A DNA stretch of 55,941 nt from an uncultured Sphingomonadales bacterium (GCA_903868245.1 CAIPUN010000064.1:1-55941), one strand, 5' to 3'; positions 8,763 through 19,612 are shown, counted from the stretch's first letter. Program-made: numbers and translations. The notes: generated by a model from the letters alone, not told the origin.

Positions 8763-10532
8763 GTGGACGATAAACGCAACCTGATATTTGCAGTATTGCT
8801 GACGGGTCTCATCCTATTCGGTTGGCCCTATGTTGCCAGCTATTTCTTCCCCACGCCGGCGCCCGTGACCAGCACCGCAGCATCCACTGCCGGCCCCGCA
8901 GGCGCGGTGACGTCTGACGTGGCTGTCGAAGCCGCCCCCGCAAAGGTTCAGGCTGTTCCGCTCGGCACTGCCCTGCAATCTTCGGCTCGCATCATGGTCG
9001 AAACGCCAAAGCTGAAAGGCTCGATCAATCTTGAGGGCGCGAAAATTGACGACCTTGTGTTGCTGACCCACCGTACCGAGCTTGCCAAGGATTCGGCGCC
9101 CGTTCGCCTGTTTGCACCATCTGGCACCAAAAACGCTTATTTTGCCCGCTTTGGCTGGGCTGGCACGGGCATCACAGCCCCAGATGACAAGACTGTATGG
9201 ACACCTAGCGGTACTAAGCTGACGTCATCCACGCCCGTGACCTTAAGCTGGACCAATGCCCAAAGTCAGAAGTTTGAAATCGCACTGTCAATTGACGACA
9301 ATTTCATGATTACGGCAAAACAGCGCTTCACCAATAATGGCACAACACCTGTCGAAATCGCTAATTTCGCTTTGCTCAGCCGCACCGGAAAGCCCGCAGA
9401 CGCGACGTCCGGTGGCTCTATATTCACGCATATTCACATCGGTCCGATGGGCGTTTTTGATGACCAGCCCAATTATGACTGGGGCTATGTCGATGTGGAA
9501 GAAAATAAGGGTGAAGCATCATTCACCAGCACAGGCGGCTGGTTGGGCTTTACCGATAAATATTGGTTGGGCGCGCTGATCCCAGATCAGAAAACGCCAG
9601 TCTCGGCAAAGTTCCGCGCGAGCGGCGATGTCTATCAAGCGCAAGTCATCCCAACGCGTTATAACAGCGTTGCCGCTGGTGCTGCATATGACAGCAGCTC
9701 GCGTCTGTTTGCTGGCGCCAAAGAAATGGCCGTCCTCAACGCGTATTCCCAGGATTTGGGCATTCCGTATTTGGACTATGCCATTGACTGGGGTTGGTTC
9801 TGGTTCATCGCCATTCCGTTCTTCTGGATCCTCCATTGGCTATTTGGCGTATTCGGTAACTTTGGCGTCGCCATCATTGGCCTAACCATCATTGTCCGTT
9901 TGTTCATGTATCCGGTCGCGCAAAAGCAATTTGCGTCTATGGCGCAGATGCGTGCGGTGCAGCCCAAGCTCAAGGCGCTTCAAGACCGCTGGAAAGACGA
10001 TAAGCCGCGTCTGCAGCAAGAAATGATGCAGCTATATCAAGAACAAAAAGTGAACCCGCGCGCAGGCTGCCTTCCTATCCTGCTGCAAATTCCGATCTTC
10101 TTTGCGCTGTATAAAATTCTGCTGCTGTCGATTGAAATGCGTCACCAACCCTTCGTCTTATGGTTGAAGGATTTGTCCGCGCCCGACCCGTTGACACCCA
10201 TCAACCTGTTTGGATTGCTGCCGTTCGATCCGCCATCTTTCATCGCCATTGGCATATTGCCAATCTTGCTAGGTGTGACGATGTGGCTCATGCAGCGCCT
10301 GAACCCACAGCCCATGGACGAAATACAAAAGCAAGTCTTTGCCGTCATGCCCTGGTTCCTGATGTTCATTATGGCACCATTTGCCGCTGGCCTTCAGCTC
10401 TATTGGGTGATGTCCAACCTCGTTTCGATTGCCCAGCAAAAGTGGCTATATTCGCGGCACCCCATTTTGCGCGAGCAAATGGCCCGTGAAGCCCAAGAAA
10501 AGGCGCAGGCGAAAGCGAATGCCAAGGCGTGA
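8763..10532 (+). CDS. yidC: Membrane protein insertase YidC (GTG start)
   Basis: N-terminal [23 protein letters not shown] and C-terminal insertase core [28 protein letters not shown]...[17 protein letters not shown]. Confidence 0.98.
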   Translation: MDDKRNLIFAVLLTGLILFGWPYVASYFFPTPAPVTSTAASTAGPAGAVTSDVAVEAAPAKVQAVPLGTALQSSARIMVETPKLKGSINLEGAKIDDLVLLTHRTELAKDSAPVRLFAPSGTKNAYFARFGWAGTGITAPDDKTVWTPSGTKLTSSTPVTLSWTNAQSQKFEIALSIDDNFMITAKQRFTNNGTTPVEIANFALLSRTGKPADATSGGSIFTHIHIGPMGVFDDQPNYDWGYVDVEENKGEASFTSTGGWLGFTDKYWLGALIPDQKTPVSAKFRASGDVYQAQVIPTRYNSVAAGAAYDSSSRLFAGAKEMAVLNAYSQDLGIPYLDYAIDWGWFWFIAIPFFWILHWLFGVFGNFGVAIIGLTIIVRLFMYPVAQKQFASMAQMRAVQPKLKALQDRWKDDKPRLQQEMMQLYQEQKVNPRAGCLPILLQIPIFFALYKILLLSIEMRHQPFVLWLKDLSAPDPLTPINLFGLLPFDPPSFIAIGILPILLGVTMWLMQRLNPQPMDEIQKQVFAVMPWFLMFIMAPFAAGLQLYWVMSNLVSIAQQKWLYSRHPILREQMAREAQEKAQAKANAKA

Positions 10533-11149
10533 CCGAAACGACGACTAAAATCTTTTCAGGGCCCATAAGCTTCCTGAAATCCGCGCCAAAGCTTGAATTT
10601 CTGCCCGAACCAACGGTGCCGGAAATCGCGTTTGCGGGTCGGTCGAATGTCGGCAAGTCGAGCCTGATCAATGCGCTCGTCAACCGCAACAATCTGGCGC
10701 GCGCGTCGAATACGCCGGGTCGCACACAAGAATTGAACTTCTTTGATGTGGGCGATCCTGCGGCATTTCGTATCGTTGACATGCCCGGCTATGGCTATGC
10801 CAAAGCACCAATCAAAACCGTGCAGCAATGGCGCTATCTGATTAATGATTATCTGCGGGGCCGCGTTGTGTTGAAGCGCGTGTTCGTCCTGATCGATAGC
10901 CGCCATGGCATTAAAGAGGTTGATCATGACATCATGTCGATGCTCGATAGCGCCGCAATCAGCTATCGCATCGTGCTGACCAAGACCGACAAGATTAAGG
11001 CCAGCGACTTGGCCGCGGTTGAAACCGACACTATGACAAAGCTGCGCAAGCATGTGGCGGCTTATCCGGATCTGTCAGTGACCTCCGCCGAAAAGCGCGG
11101 CGGGATTGAAGACCTGCGCGCGGCGGTATTGGAAGCTGTAGCCTCGTAA
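10529..11149 (+). CDS. yihA: Ribosome biogenesis GTP-binding protein YihA/YsxC
   Basis: [47 protein letters not shown]-type switch VLTKTDKI; overlaps yidC end. Confidence 0.96.
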   Translation: MTETTTKIFSGPISFLKSAPKLEFLPEPTVPEIAFAGRSNVGKSSLINALVNRNNLARASNTPGRTQELNFFDVGDPAAFRIVDMPGYGYAKAPIKTVQQWRYLINDYLRGRVVLKRVFVLIDSRHGIKEVDHDIMSMLDSAAISYRIVLTKTDKIKASDLAAVETDTMTKLRKHVAAYPDLSVTSAEKRGGIEDLRAAVLEAVAS

Positions 11150-11214
11150 AAACTGCAGTGCCTTTGCGCCTCTGCCTCTCGACAGAAAAGCAAACAGCGA
11201 CCATGTATGGTCGC

Positions 11215-11883
11215 ATGACCTTGAAACTCATCATTGGAAACAAAGCCTATTCAAGCTGGTCGCTGCGCGGTTGGCTCGCGGCGAAACAATCTGGCCTGCA
11301 TTTTGAAGAGATCATTGTCCCTTTATTTGCGCCGGACTGGGAACAACGCAAGCGTCAGGCAGACCTTGCGCCATCGTCGGGCAAGGTCCCGACCTTGTGG
11401 GATGGAGAGGCCGTTGTCTGGGACAGCCTTGCGATCATCGATTATCTCGCCGACAAGGTCGGGCGTGACCGTTATTGGCCCAAGGACGAAGTCGCACGCG
11501 GCATGGCGCGTTCGATGGTGGCCGAAATGCATGCGGGCTATTTGTCCTTGCGCCGCGAATGCCCAATGAACACGCGCAGGACCGTTACAGACGTAACCTT
11601 ATCGGAAGAAACGCAGGCGGACGCGATACGTATATTGCAAAACTGGGCAGAGGCACGTTCGCGCTTTGGCAAATATGGGCCATATCTGTTTGGTACATTC
11701 AGCGCGGCCGACATCATGTTCGCGCCCGTGGTTACGCGCTTTGTGACCTATGGCTTCACCCTACCGGGTTTTGCCCAGGCTTATGCCGAAGCCATCATGG
11801 TACATCCCTGGATGGAACAATGGTACGCCGCCGCTGCCGAAGAGCCATGGACAATAGAACGCATCGAGAGCGCTTTCACTTAA
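11215..11883 (+). CDS. Glutathione S-transferase family protein
   Basis: MTLKLIIGNKAYSSWSLRGWLAAKQSGLHFEEI...SGKVPTLWDGEAVVWDSLAIIDYLA. Confidence 0.9.
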   Translation: MTLKLIIGNKAYSSWSLRGWLAAKQSGLHFEEIIVPLFAPDWEQRKRQADLAPSSGKVPTLWDGEAVVWDSLAIIDYLADKVGRDRYWPKDEVARGMARSMVAEMHAGYLSLRRECPMNTRRTVTDVTLSEETQADAIRILQNWAEARSRFGKYGPYLFGTFSAADIMFAPVVTRFVTYGFTLPGFAQAYAEAIMVHPWMEQWYAAAAEEPWTIERIESAFT

Positions 11884-11908
11884 GGCAGGCTGCTTTAAAG
11901 CACGTGTT

Positions 11909-12021
11909 CGTCATCCTGAACTACTTTCGGGATAACAAACCGCAACCGAATCGTCATCCCGAACTTGTTTCGGGATAACAAACCGCGTCGCACGTTATCC
12001 TGAAACAAGTTCAGGATGACG
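11909..12021. repeat. Cluster of three family-A repeats: two direct copies and one inverted
   Basis: cgtcatcctgaactactttcgggataacaaaccgc (11909-11943), cgtcatcccgaacttgtttcgggataacaaaccgc (11952-11986), inverted ttatcctgaaacaagttcaggatgacg (11995-12021), in the GST/aroC convergent gap. Confidence 0.92.
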
Positions 12022-12061
12022 ATAGTTCATGCATTGTGCAGTACGTCCTAAAACGCCACGC

Positions 12062-13138
12062 CTAGCCGCATTGTGCGCGGTGCAGAAGCTTTTGATCCGC
12101 CAGAACCAGCGCCATCATTGCCGCAACCACGGGCGTGCCCCTGATGCCTACGCAAGGGTCATGGCGGCCCTTGGTGATGATGTCTGTTGCATCGCCATCA
12201 CGGGTGACGGTTTCAACCGGCGTAAGGATGGAGGAAGTCGGCTTAAATGCAACGCGCACCAGAACCGGTTGCCCTGTCGAAATACCGCCCGCAATGCCGC
12301 CTGCATTATTCGCCAGAAACTCGGGATGGTTTGACCCTTCGCTGGCGGGCCGCATCCGGTCGGCATTTTCTTCACCACGCAAACGCGCTGCGCCAAAGCC
12401 AGCGCCGATCTCCACGCCTTTGACGGCATTGATGCTCATCATGGCAGACGCGAGCTCGCTGTCCAGCTTGGCATAAAGCGGTGCGCCCCAACCGGGGGGA
12501 ACGCCTGTGGCAACGCATTCGATGACCGCGCCGAGCGAGGAGCCAGACTTGCGTGCTTCGTCGACCAATTTTTCCCAGCGCCCTGCTGCTGCCTCATCAG
12601 GGCAGAAAAACGGGTTTTTATCAATTTGTGATGCTTCAAAATTATCGCGATTAATCGCATCGCCACCGATTTCGGCGACATAGGCCATGATTTCGACATC
12701 CGGAATGACGGCGCGGGCGACTGCACCTGCCGCAACACGCGCGGCGGTTTCACGCGCGCTGGACCGGCCACCGCCGCGATAGTCGCGAAAGCCGTATTTG
12801 GCGTCATAGCTGTAATCGGCATGGCCCGGACGATAGGCCTTGGCGACGTCAGAATAATCCTTCGACCGTTGGTCGACATTTTCGATCATCAGCGAAATCG
12901 GCGTACCTGTTGTGCGGCCTTCAAATACACCGGACAATATCCGCACGGCATCGGGTTCCTGCCGCTGCGTGGTGAAGCGCGATGTGCCGGGACGGCGCTG
13001 ATCCAAAAATGGCTGAATATCCGCTTCAGACAAAGCAAGGCCCGGAGGGCAGCCATCGACTAATGCGCCAAGCGCCGGACCATGGGATTCGCCCCATGTC
13101 GAAAAACGGAACACGCGGCCAAAGGTATTAAAGCTCAT
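12062..13138 (-). CDS. aroC: Chorismate synthase
   Basis: [70 protein letters not shown]. Confidence 0.97.
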   Translation of the reverse strand: MSFNTFGRVFRFSTWGESHGPALGALVDGCPPGLALSEADIQPFLDQRRPGTSRFTTQRQEPDAVRILSGVFEGRTTGTPISLMIENVDQRSKDYSDVAKAYRPGHADYSYDAKYGFRDYRGGGRSSARETAARVAAGAVARAVIPDVEIMAYVAEIGGDAINRDNFEASQIDKNPFFCPDEAAAGRWEKLVDEARKSGSSLGAVIECVATGVPPGWGAPLYAKLDSELASAMMSINAVKGVEIGAGFGAARLRGEENADRMRPASEGSNHPEFLANNAGGIAGGISTGQPVLVRVAFKPTSSILTPVETVTRDGDATDIITKGRHDPCVGIRGTPVVAAMMALVLADQKLLHRAQCG

Positions 13139-13463
13139 TTGCTGTTTCCGTTTTCTTCAATTGTCCCGACCGATAGCGGACTTGCTCCTTGCCGATCCAT
13201 GTCCGGATTGCACGAAAAATGATCAGCGCGATGGCGACACCTATCACACGGGCGGCGTGGGGATGGCCGTAGGTCGTCCCGATACGTCCTGCCCAAACAA
13301 AGGCACCAATGATGCCTATAAAGCCTGTCATTGAGACAAAGGCGTCCAACAACGGTGGCAACCCCTCCCAATAGCGACGCGCGTGCCAATATCCGTGCAC
13401 GCCAACGAGCACGGCACAGCCTGCCAGAAGAAGAACTAGCGCGTCGCTATGCCCCGCGAACAT
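13128..13463 (-). CDS. Hypothetical membrane protein
   Basis: 111-aa ORF with hydrophobic segments, overlapping aroC start, codirectional with fabI and aroC. Confidence 0.65.
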   Translation of the reverse strand: MFAGHSDALVLLLAGCAVLVGVHGYWHARRYWEGLPPLLDAFVSMTGFIGIIGAFVWAGRIGTTYGHPHAARVIGVAIALIIFRAIRTWIGKEQVRYRSGQLKKTETANEL

Positions 13464-14290
13464 CAGAGCGTACTGATATCAGGAGCATCCTCCTGTTTCA
13501 TGCCGACGGTGTGATAGCCTGCGTCAACATGGTGGGTTTCGCCCGTTACCCCTGCGGCAAGGTCAGACAGGAAATACAGCGCGGAAGAACCGACATCATC
13601 AATCGTGACATTGCGGCGCAGCGGCGTGTTCACCTCATTCCATTTCAATATATAGCGGAAATCGCCAATGCCCGACGCCGCTAACGTCTTAATGGGGCCA
13701 GCCGAAATGGCGTTGACGCGAATGCCCTGCGGCCCCACGTCATTGGCCAGATATTTGACTGACGTTTCCAGCGCAGCCTTTGCCACGCCCATGACGTTAT
13801 AATGCGGCATAACCTTTTCTGCGCCATAATAGCTCAATGTCAGCATGGACCCGCCGCCTTCGCCGGTTTCGGGATCAAGCGGCTTCATCATCGCAGCAGC
13901 ACGCTTGGCAACGGCGGTAAAGCTGTAGACGCTGACATTCATGGTCAACAAAAAGTCTTCTAAGCCGACATCGTAATATTTGCCGCGCAACGCCTCTTTA
14001 TTGGTGAAACCAATGGCGTGCACGACGAAGTCGATGGTTGGCCATTTTTCCGCCAGCGTTTCAAACGCGCGGTCAAGATTGGCCATATCCGCGACATCGC
14101 AGTCGATCAGGAAATCACAATCCAGCTGCGCCGCCAATGGCCGGACGCGCTTTTCCATCACTTCACCCTGATAGCTGAAAGCCAATTCGGCACCTTCGGC
14201 ATGTAAGCGCTTTGCGATACCCCATGCGAGCGACTTGTCATTGGCAAGCCCCATAATCAGCCCGCGTTTACCAGCCATCAATCCGGTCAT
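13463..14290 (-). CDS. fabI: Enoyl-[acyl-carrier-protein] reductase (NADH)
   Basis: GLMAGKRGLIMGLANDKSLAWGIAKRLHAEGAELAFSYQGE; SYYGAEKVMPHYNVMGVAKAALE. Confidence 0.95.
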   Translation of the reverse strand: MTGLMAGKRGLIMGLANDKSLAWGIAKRLHAEGAELAFSYQGEVMEKRVRPLAAQLDCDFLIDCDVADMANLDRAFETLAEKWPTIDFVVHAIGFTNKEALRGKYYDVGLEDFLLTMNVSVYSFTAVAKRAAAMMKPLDPETGEGGGSMLTLSYYGAEKVMPHYNVMGVAKAALETSVKYLANDVGPQGIRVNAISAGPIKTLAASGIGDFRYILKWNEVNTPLRRNVTIDDVGSSALYFLSDLAAGVTGETHHVDAGYHTVGMKQEDAPDISTL

Positions 14291-14297
14291 AATATCC

Positions 14298-15260
14298 TCA
14301 TTCATCAGCTATATGTGCTTTGACGTACCTTAGTCCATTTTCATGGGTGTTGGCCAGCGCCGCGTTCAACTGCGCCCCTGTTACCAAGCCAAGGCCTATC
14401 AGGTAAAAGAAAATCAGCGCCAACATCACCCCTGCCAGGCTGCCATAAGCCAGATCATAATTGCTCACACTGGATAGGAACATGGGCAGTAACGCGGTTA
14501 ACCCAAGCCACCAAAGGCTTACAAAGGCGGCCCCCGGCCATTTTGGAAAATCCGAAGAACGATATTTGGCTGGCGTCAGCCCCGCGAAAATGACGTAAAT
14601 CGCGGCAAACAGGGTGACAAAGGGAATGATGCGCCCCCAAGCAAAATAGCGCGCCACTGTCTGCGCGGTGGGAATGAAGCGGTAGACAAAATCCTCCGCC
14701 GCCGTGACCAACACTTGCGCGGAAAAAGCAACCATAGCGAGAACCACCGAAGCGATGATTGCACCCAGCGAACCCAATCGATAATGCCAGAACGCGCGGC
14801 TGGGTGTTGCGCCATAAGCGCGATGCAAAACGTCGCGAAAGGTTTCAATGAGACTCGCTGCCGTCCAAAGGCTGACACCCGCACTCAACCACAATAACGG
14901 CCCGGAGCGGGCAGTCATGGCGGACTGAATGGGTCCTTGAAGGGCGCCGGCAACGCTTGGCGGTACCGTTTTAAAAAAGGCGTCGATTAACGCCAGGCCA
15001 GATTCGGTTTGGCCAAAAGCACCCGCGATTGCCGCCGCCACGACGCAAAAGGCGAATAAGGACACTAAAGACAGATAGGCGAAGTTGCCCGCGTGGATGA
15101 AACCATCGCTATAAACGCCAACGCCAACACGCTTTGCTACTTCAACGACCTGTCCAGAAAAGCCAAGCCGCGCAAACCATGTGGCTTCGCTTTCATCCGC
15201 ATGCGTTGTCGCCGGAAGATGTGCCCGCGCCTCCGGTGACAGAGGCGAAATTTCAGACAC
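14298..15260 (-). CDS. YihY/virulence factor BrkB family membrane protein (GTG start)
   Basis: Multi-TM ORF with RDVLHRAYGATPSRAFWHYRLGSLG and SLAGVMLALIFFYLIGLGLVTGAQLNAAL; GTG at 15260 overlaps the dnaJ-like stop. Confidence 0.88.
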   Translation of the reverse strand: MSEISPLSPEARAHLPATTHADESEATWFARLGFSGQVVEVAKRVGVGVYSDGFIHAGNFAYLSLVSLFAFCVVAAAIAGAFGQTESGLALIDAFFKTVPPSVAGALQGPIQSAMTARSGPLLWLSAGVSLWTAASLIETFRDVLHRAYGATPSRAFWHYRLGSLGAIIASVVLAMVAFSAQVLVTAAEDFVYRFIPTAQTVARYFAWGRIIPFVTLFAAIYVIFAGLTPAKYRSSDFPKWPGAAFVSLWWLGLTALLPMFLSSVSNYDLAYGSLAGVMLALIFFYLIGLGLVTGAQLNAALANTHENGLRYVKAHIADE

Positions 15261-16170
15261 TTATATTCTCCCGGACAGAATTGTCCGAGAGAATATCACT
15301 TATCCGCGCCAGTTCCGCCGGGTCGCTCGGCAGATGGATCATCAGCATCACAAGCTGATCCCCGCGCACGCCTGTCTTGGTAGTAAAGCCGCGCCCCTTG
15401 ATGCGCAGCACAGTGCCAGAATTGGTGCGTGGCGGGACGGTCAACATGACGGCGCCGTCCACCGTCGGCACTTTGACCTTGCCGCCTTCTACCGCCTCTT
15501 TCAGCGAAATCGGCAGGTCAATGCGGATATTGTCGCCGTCACGCACCAAATCGGGATGCTTGCCAATTTTCAATGTGACCATCGCGTCGCCATAGCCGCC
15601 GGGGCCGGGCTGACCCTTGCCGGGAATACGGATTTGCTGCCCCGCAACTATGCCAGCGGGCAATTTGAATTCTACCGTCTTGCCATCACCCAACATGATG
15701 CGTTGCGGCGCAAGCGTGGCGGCGTCGGTGAACGACACCAAATGCGTATAGGCAATATTCGCGCCCTTGGGCGGTGCTTGCTGCGGCCGTTGGCCGGGCC
15801 CGCCACCTGGGCGCCCACCGCCTCCGCCACCAAACAGCCCATCAAAAATATCGCCCAAGTCAATCCCGCCACTGCCGAAATTGCCACCCGCCGTGCCACC
15901 TTGCGAATAACCACTGCCGCCACCAAAAGGATTGCCCGCAAAGCGCGGTTGCCCGTTTTCGTCAATCTCGCCGCGATCATATTGACCGCGCTTTTTGGGG
16001 TCCGACAATAAGTCATAGGCTTGCGTGACTTCGCTAAACCGTTCCGAAGCCTTCGGATTGTCCTTGTTCTTGTCGGGGTGTAGTTCCTTGGCAAGCTTAC
16101 GATAGGCGAGCTTGATCGCCTTGTCGTCCGCGCCCTTGGACACACCTAATATGGAATAAGGATCTGCCAT
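15253..16170 (-). CDS. DnaJ/CbpA-type J-domain co-chaperone lacking the zinc-finger domain
   Basis: ADPYSILGVSKGADDKAIKLAYRKLAKELHPDKNKDN (HPD), G/F-rich linker, DnaJ C-terminal domain; no CxxCxGxG repeats. Confidence 0.92.
   Translation of the reverse strand: MADPYSILGVSKGADDKAIKLAYRKLAKELHPDKNKDNPKASERFSEVTQAYDLLSDPKKRGQYDRGEIDENGQPRFAGNPFGGGSGYSQGGTAGGNFGSGGIDLGDIFDGLFGGGGGGRPGGGPGQRPQQAPPKGANIAYTHLVSFTDAATLAPQRIMLGDGKTVEFKLPAGIVAGQQIRIPGKGQPGPGGYGDAMVTLKIGKHPDLVRDGDNIRIDLPISLKEAVEGGKVKVPTVDGAVMLTVPPRTNSGTVLRIKGRGFTTKTGVRGDQLVMLMIHLPSDPAELARISDILSDNSVRENISV
15263..15296 (-). promoter_or_regulatory. 15-bp hairpin at the dnaJ-like/yihY junction that would pair the yihY Shine-Dalgarno
   Basis: Minus-strand RNA: auauucucucggaca-auuc-uguccgggagaauau, all 15 positions pair (one G.U); GGGAGA lies in the 3' arm just before aaGUG. 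Confidence 0.75.
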
Positions 16171-16408
16171 TCTTGTCCCTGTTACTGTCTCGTCCGTCTT
16201 AGATTGGTATTACAGCGCCTGGAGTCAACTTGGGAGCACCGCATTTTCGGCTCTTTTGCCTATCAATGCACATAACAGAAGATAAGGCATTAGGCCAATT
16301 GGCTTAGCCAAGCAAAGCCCATGCATTCGCTAACCCAAATATCATGTCCCAGTTCATTTTATCGTCTTGCCCCTTTTAACCCGTATCAGTCTAGCCTATC
16401 GGTGGATT

Positions 16409-17005
16409 ATGGAAAGCCCCGATCCCTTTAGCCTGTTCGACACATGGTTTGCCGAAGCGCGGGCAAGCGAGATAAATGACTCTAACGCTATGGCCTTGGC
16501 CACGACGGGCGCTGATGGGCAACCTTCGGTGCGCATGGTGCTATTGAAAGGCCATGGCCGCGATCTGGGCACGCATGGCGGATTTGTGTTTTACACCAAT
16601 TTTGAAAGCCGCAAAGCCACGCAATTGTCGGCCAATAAGCAAGTCGCCTTGCTGTTTCACTGGAAATCGCTGCGCCGGCAAATCCGGATTGAGGGCGCGG
16701 CGAGCCCCGTCGACGATGCGACCGCTGATGCCTATTTCGAAACCCGCTCCCGCAATTCGCAGCTCGGCGCTTGGGCGTCCGACCAGTCCCGCCCGCTTGC
16801 CGACCGCGCGACTTTTGAAGCACGCTTCGCCGAGGTAGAAGCACGTTTTGAAGGGCAGGATGTCCCGCGCCCGCCGCATTGGTCGGGATGGATGGTTAGC
16901 CCTAAGCGTATCGAATTTTGGCAAGACCGTGAATTCCGCCTGCACGAACGCTGGCTGTATGAACGCGATGGCGACGGCTGGACCAGCGGGATGCTTTTCC
17001 CGTGA
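16409..17005 (+). CDS. pdxH: Pyridoxamine 5'-phosphate oxidase
   Basis: [44 protein letters not shown]...[25 protein letters not shown]. Confidence 0.95.
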   Translation: MESPDPFSLFDTWFAEARASEINDSNAMALATTGADGQPSVRMVLLKGHGRDLGTHGGFVFYTNFESRKATQLSANKQVALLFHWKSLRRQIRIEGAASPVDDATADAYFETRSRNSQLGAWASDQSRPLADRATFEARFAEVEARFEGQDVPRPPHWSGWMVSPKRIEFWQDREFRLHERWLYERDGDGWTSGMLFP

Positions 17006-17015
17006 CGCATAGACC

Positions 17016-17969
17016 ATGAGCCTTGCCCATAATCACCATCACCATGCGCATGGCGACCTAACCAACCGCGCGGCCATCGCCAGCGTGACCATGGCCTTGT
17101 TCCTGCTCGCGCTGAAGATTTTTGCCGCAGCTGAAACCGGCTCCGTCGCCTTATTGGCGTCTTTGGCGGATACGGGCTTTGACGTTTTGGCATCGGTGCT
17201 CACTTTATTCAGCGTCCGTTATGCCGCGATGCCCGCCGATGATGACCACCGTTTCGGCCATGGCAAGGCGGAGGCACTGTCTGCGCTGCTTCAAGTCGTA
17301 TTGATCACCGTTTCAGCCATATTGATCGCATGGCGCGCTATCGTGCGCTTGGGCGCACAGGAACAGACCGCGCACCCCGAATATGGCATTGGCGTTTCGG
17401 TCATTGCCATCGTCGCCACCTTAAGTTTGCTGGCCTATCAACGGCATGTGGTCCGCAAAACCGGATCAGTCGCGATCCAAGCCGACCATGTACATTATCA
17501 AAGCGACCTTTTGCTTAACATCGCGGTGATCTTCGCGATTGTGCTCGACACCATGTTGAATGTGCGCGGTGCCGACCCGTTATTCGGAATGGCGATTGCC
17601 GCATGGTTGTTATGGGGTGCATATCGCGCCGCGCGCTTGGCGCTGGACCAGTTGCTGGACCGTGAATGGCCGGAGGAAAAACGGCAACGGTTTATCGAAG
17701 TCGCGCTGCGCCATCCGGAATTGCGCGGCATCCATGACATGCGTACCCGTTCCAGCGGCGCGCATGATTTCTGCCAGTTCCATGTGTGGGTTGACCCCAA
17801 TATGACGGTCGCGGCGGCGCATGATATCATGGATGAGGTGGAACAAGCGTTGATGGACGCATTTCCCGGCGTCGAAGTCCTGATCCACCCTGACCCCGAA
17901 GGCCATAAGGATGAGGTGGGTTATATCCCGTCAAAAACGATTGAGCACGATAAGGATTCCCATGACTGA
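17016..17969 (+). CDS. Cation diffusion facilitator family transporter
   Basis: His-rich N-terminus; SLADTGFDVLASVLTLFSVRYAAMPADDDHRFGHGKAEALSAL; HYQSDLLLN. Confidence 0.93.
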   Translation: MSLAHNHHHHAHGDLTNRAAIASVTMALFLLALKIFAAAETGSVALLASLADTGFDVLASVLTLFSVRYAAMPADDDHRFGHGKAEALSALLQVVLITVSAILIAWRAIVRLGAQEQTAHPEYGIGVSVIAIVATLSLLAYQRHVVRKTGSVAIQADHVHYQSDLLLNIAVIFAIVLDTMLNVRGADPLFGMAIAAWLLWGAYRAARLALDQLLDREWPEEKRQRFIEVALRHPELRGIHDMRTRSSGAHDFCQFHVWVDPNMTVAAAHDIMDEVEQALMDAFPGVEVLIHPDPEGHKDEVGYIPSKTIEHDKDSHD

Positions 17970-18759
17970 CCTGCCTTATTATCATGTAGATGCCTTTGCG
18001 GAGCGCCCCTTCACCGGCAATCAGGCGGCCGTGATGCCGCTGACCGAATGGTTGGATGACGCTGTGCTGCAGGCGATTGCCGAGGAAAACAATTTCGCGG
18101 AAACTGCCTTCTACGTGCCCGACGCCACCGGCGAGGCCGACTATGAACTGCGCTGGTTCACGCCAGCCGTTGAAATTCGTTTATGCGGCCATGCCACATT
18201 GGCAAGCGGGCATATCATTTTGAGCCAAAATCCTATGCTAGACCGCGTGACATTACGCACGCGCAAAGCGGGCATATTGGAAGTGCGCCGCGAAGGTAAT
18301 GCTTATGCTGTCGCCCTGCCCGCCATTCCTACAGAGGAAGTCAACAATCCGGACATGATGGCCGCGATGGGCGGTAAGCCTTTGTCGATGCGCAGTAACC
18401 CGGACAGCTATAATATGTTCGTCTACGCGACCGCCGCTGAAATCCTTGCACTCAAGCCCGATATGAAGGCGTTGGCAACATTAGGCGATGACAGCTTCAC
18501 CGCCACCGCGCGCGGTGATGACACTGACATCGTCAGCCGAGTCTTCGTGCCAGGTGCAGGTGTAGATGAAGACAGCGTCACCGGCAGCGCCCATGCCGTT
18601 ATCGCGCCTTATTGGGCATCCGTCCTCGGTCGCGACAGCTTCACAGCTTACCAAGCATCGGCGCGCGGCGGGTATTTGGGCTGCAAATTAGAGGACGACA
18701 AAGTTTGGTTGTCAGGCCATTGTTTTACGGTAGTAAAGGGAATGTTCAGCTTGCGCTGA
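17962..18759 (+). CDS. PhzF family isomerase-like protein
   Basis: YYHVDAFAERPFTGNQAAVMPL...EENNFAETAFY...LRWFTPAVEIRLCGHATLASGH; DEDSVTGSAHA. Confidence 0.93.
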   Translation: MTDLPYYHVDAFAERPFTGNQAAVMPLTEWLDDAVLQAIAEENNFAETAFYVPDATGEADYELRWFTPAVEIRLCGHATLASGHIILSQNPMLDRVTLRTRKAGILEVRREGNAYAVALPAIPTEEVNNPDMMAAMGGKPLSMRSNPDSYNMFVYATAAEILALKPDMKALATLGDDSFTATARGDDTDIVSRVFVPGAGVDEDSVTGSAHAVIAPYWASVLGRDSFTAYQASARGGYLGCKLEDDKVWLSGHCFTVVKGMFSLR

Positions 18760-18794
18760 CCATCAACGACATTCCATTGTTCAAAGGATCATTC

Positions 18795-19070
18795 ATGCTG
18801 AAGTCATTCGCCGTCTTGTCGGCTCTCCTGCTTTCACCCGCCGTCATGGCGCAAGATGCCCCGCCGCCTCCGCCAAGTGGTGGCGTGCCACAGCCAGAGC
18901 AGATTTTTGCGTTTCTCGACGCCAATAAGGATGGCTTCATTGCCAAGGACGAAGCGCAAGGCCCGTTGGTTCAATATTTCGCGAATATTGATACGGATAA
19001 GGACGAAAAGATTTCAATGGCAGAGCTGAAAGCCGCGATGGAAGCGATGCGTCCGCCTGAGGCTGGATAA
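18795..19070 (+). CDS. Secreted EF-hand domain protein
   Basis: Signal-peptide-like N-terminus (MLKSFAVLSALLLSPAVMAQ) and two EF-hand loops DANKDGFIAKDE and DTDKDEKISMAE. Confidence 0.8.
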   Translation: MLKSFAVLSALLLSPAVMAQDAPPPPPSGGVPQPEQIFAFLDANKDGFIAKDEAQGPLVQYFANIDTDKDEKISMAELKAAMEAMRPPEAG

Positions 19071-19105
19071 GCCAGCAACGCGTAATCATTGCCCAATTTG
19101 CAAAT

Positions 19106-19145
19106 AAAAACGCGCGGGAAGCCATTTGGCCTCTCGCGCGTTTTT
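19106..19145. terminator. Bidirectional rho-independent terminator between EF-hand gene and peptidylprolyl isomerase
   Basis: AAAAACGCGCG...CGCGCGTTTTT inverted repeat with A/T tracts on both sides, in a convergent gap. Confidence 0.85.
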
Positions 19146-19162
19146 AATTGCGTTCTTGCTTA

Positions 19163-19612
19163 TTAAGCTACGGTCGCTTTGCGGATAACACCGGGGTTCG
19201 CAGGTGGCTCACCCTTAGGCAAAGCGTCGATATGCTCCATGCCGCTGATCACTTGGCCCCAGACGGTGTACTGACGGTCCAAGAAGGTGGCATCGTCAAA
19301 GCAGATAAAAAACTGGCTGTTGGCGGTGTTCGGATCATTGGTCCGCGCCATCGAGCAAACGCCGCGCACATGTGGCTCTGCGTTAAATTCCTGCTTCAGA
19401 TTTGGCTTGGACGAACCGCCCATGCCCGTGCCATTGGGGCAACCGCCCTGCGCCATGAAGCCCGGGATTACGCGGTGAAACTTCACGCCGTCGTAAAAAC
19501 CTTCACCAGCAAGTTCTGTGATACGGGCTACGTGATTGGGCGCCAGATCAGGACGCAGCTTGATTACAACGTCGCCGCTGTCGAGCGAAAAGGTAAGTGT
19601 TTGATCGGCCAT
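19163..19612 (-). CDS. Peptidylprolyl isomerase (cyclophilin)
   Basis: FYDGVKFHRVIPGFMAQGGCPNGTGMGGSSKPNLKQEFN...GVCSMARTNDPNTANSQFFICF. Confidence 0.95.
   Translation of the reverse strand: MADQTLTFSLDSGDVVIKLRPDLAPNHVARITELAGEGFYDGVKFHRVIPGFMAQGGCPNGTGMGGSSKPNLKQEFNAEPHVRGVCSMARTNDPNTANSQFFICFDDATFLDRQYTVWGQVISGMEHIDALPKGEPPANPGVIRKATVA

Noticed and set aside
15770-15960. Gly-rich low-complexity stretch
   Set aside because: It is the normal G/F linker of the J-domain protein
15181-16011. 276-aa plus-strand ORF
   Set aside because: Antisense to the dnaJ-like gene, no recognisable domain; shadow ORF
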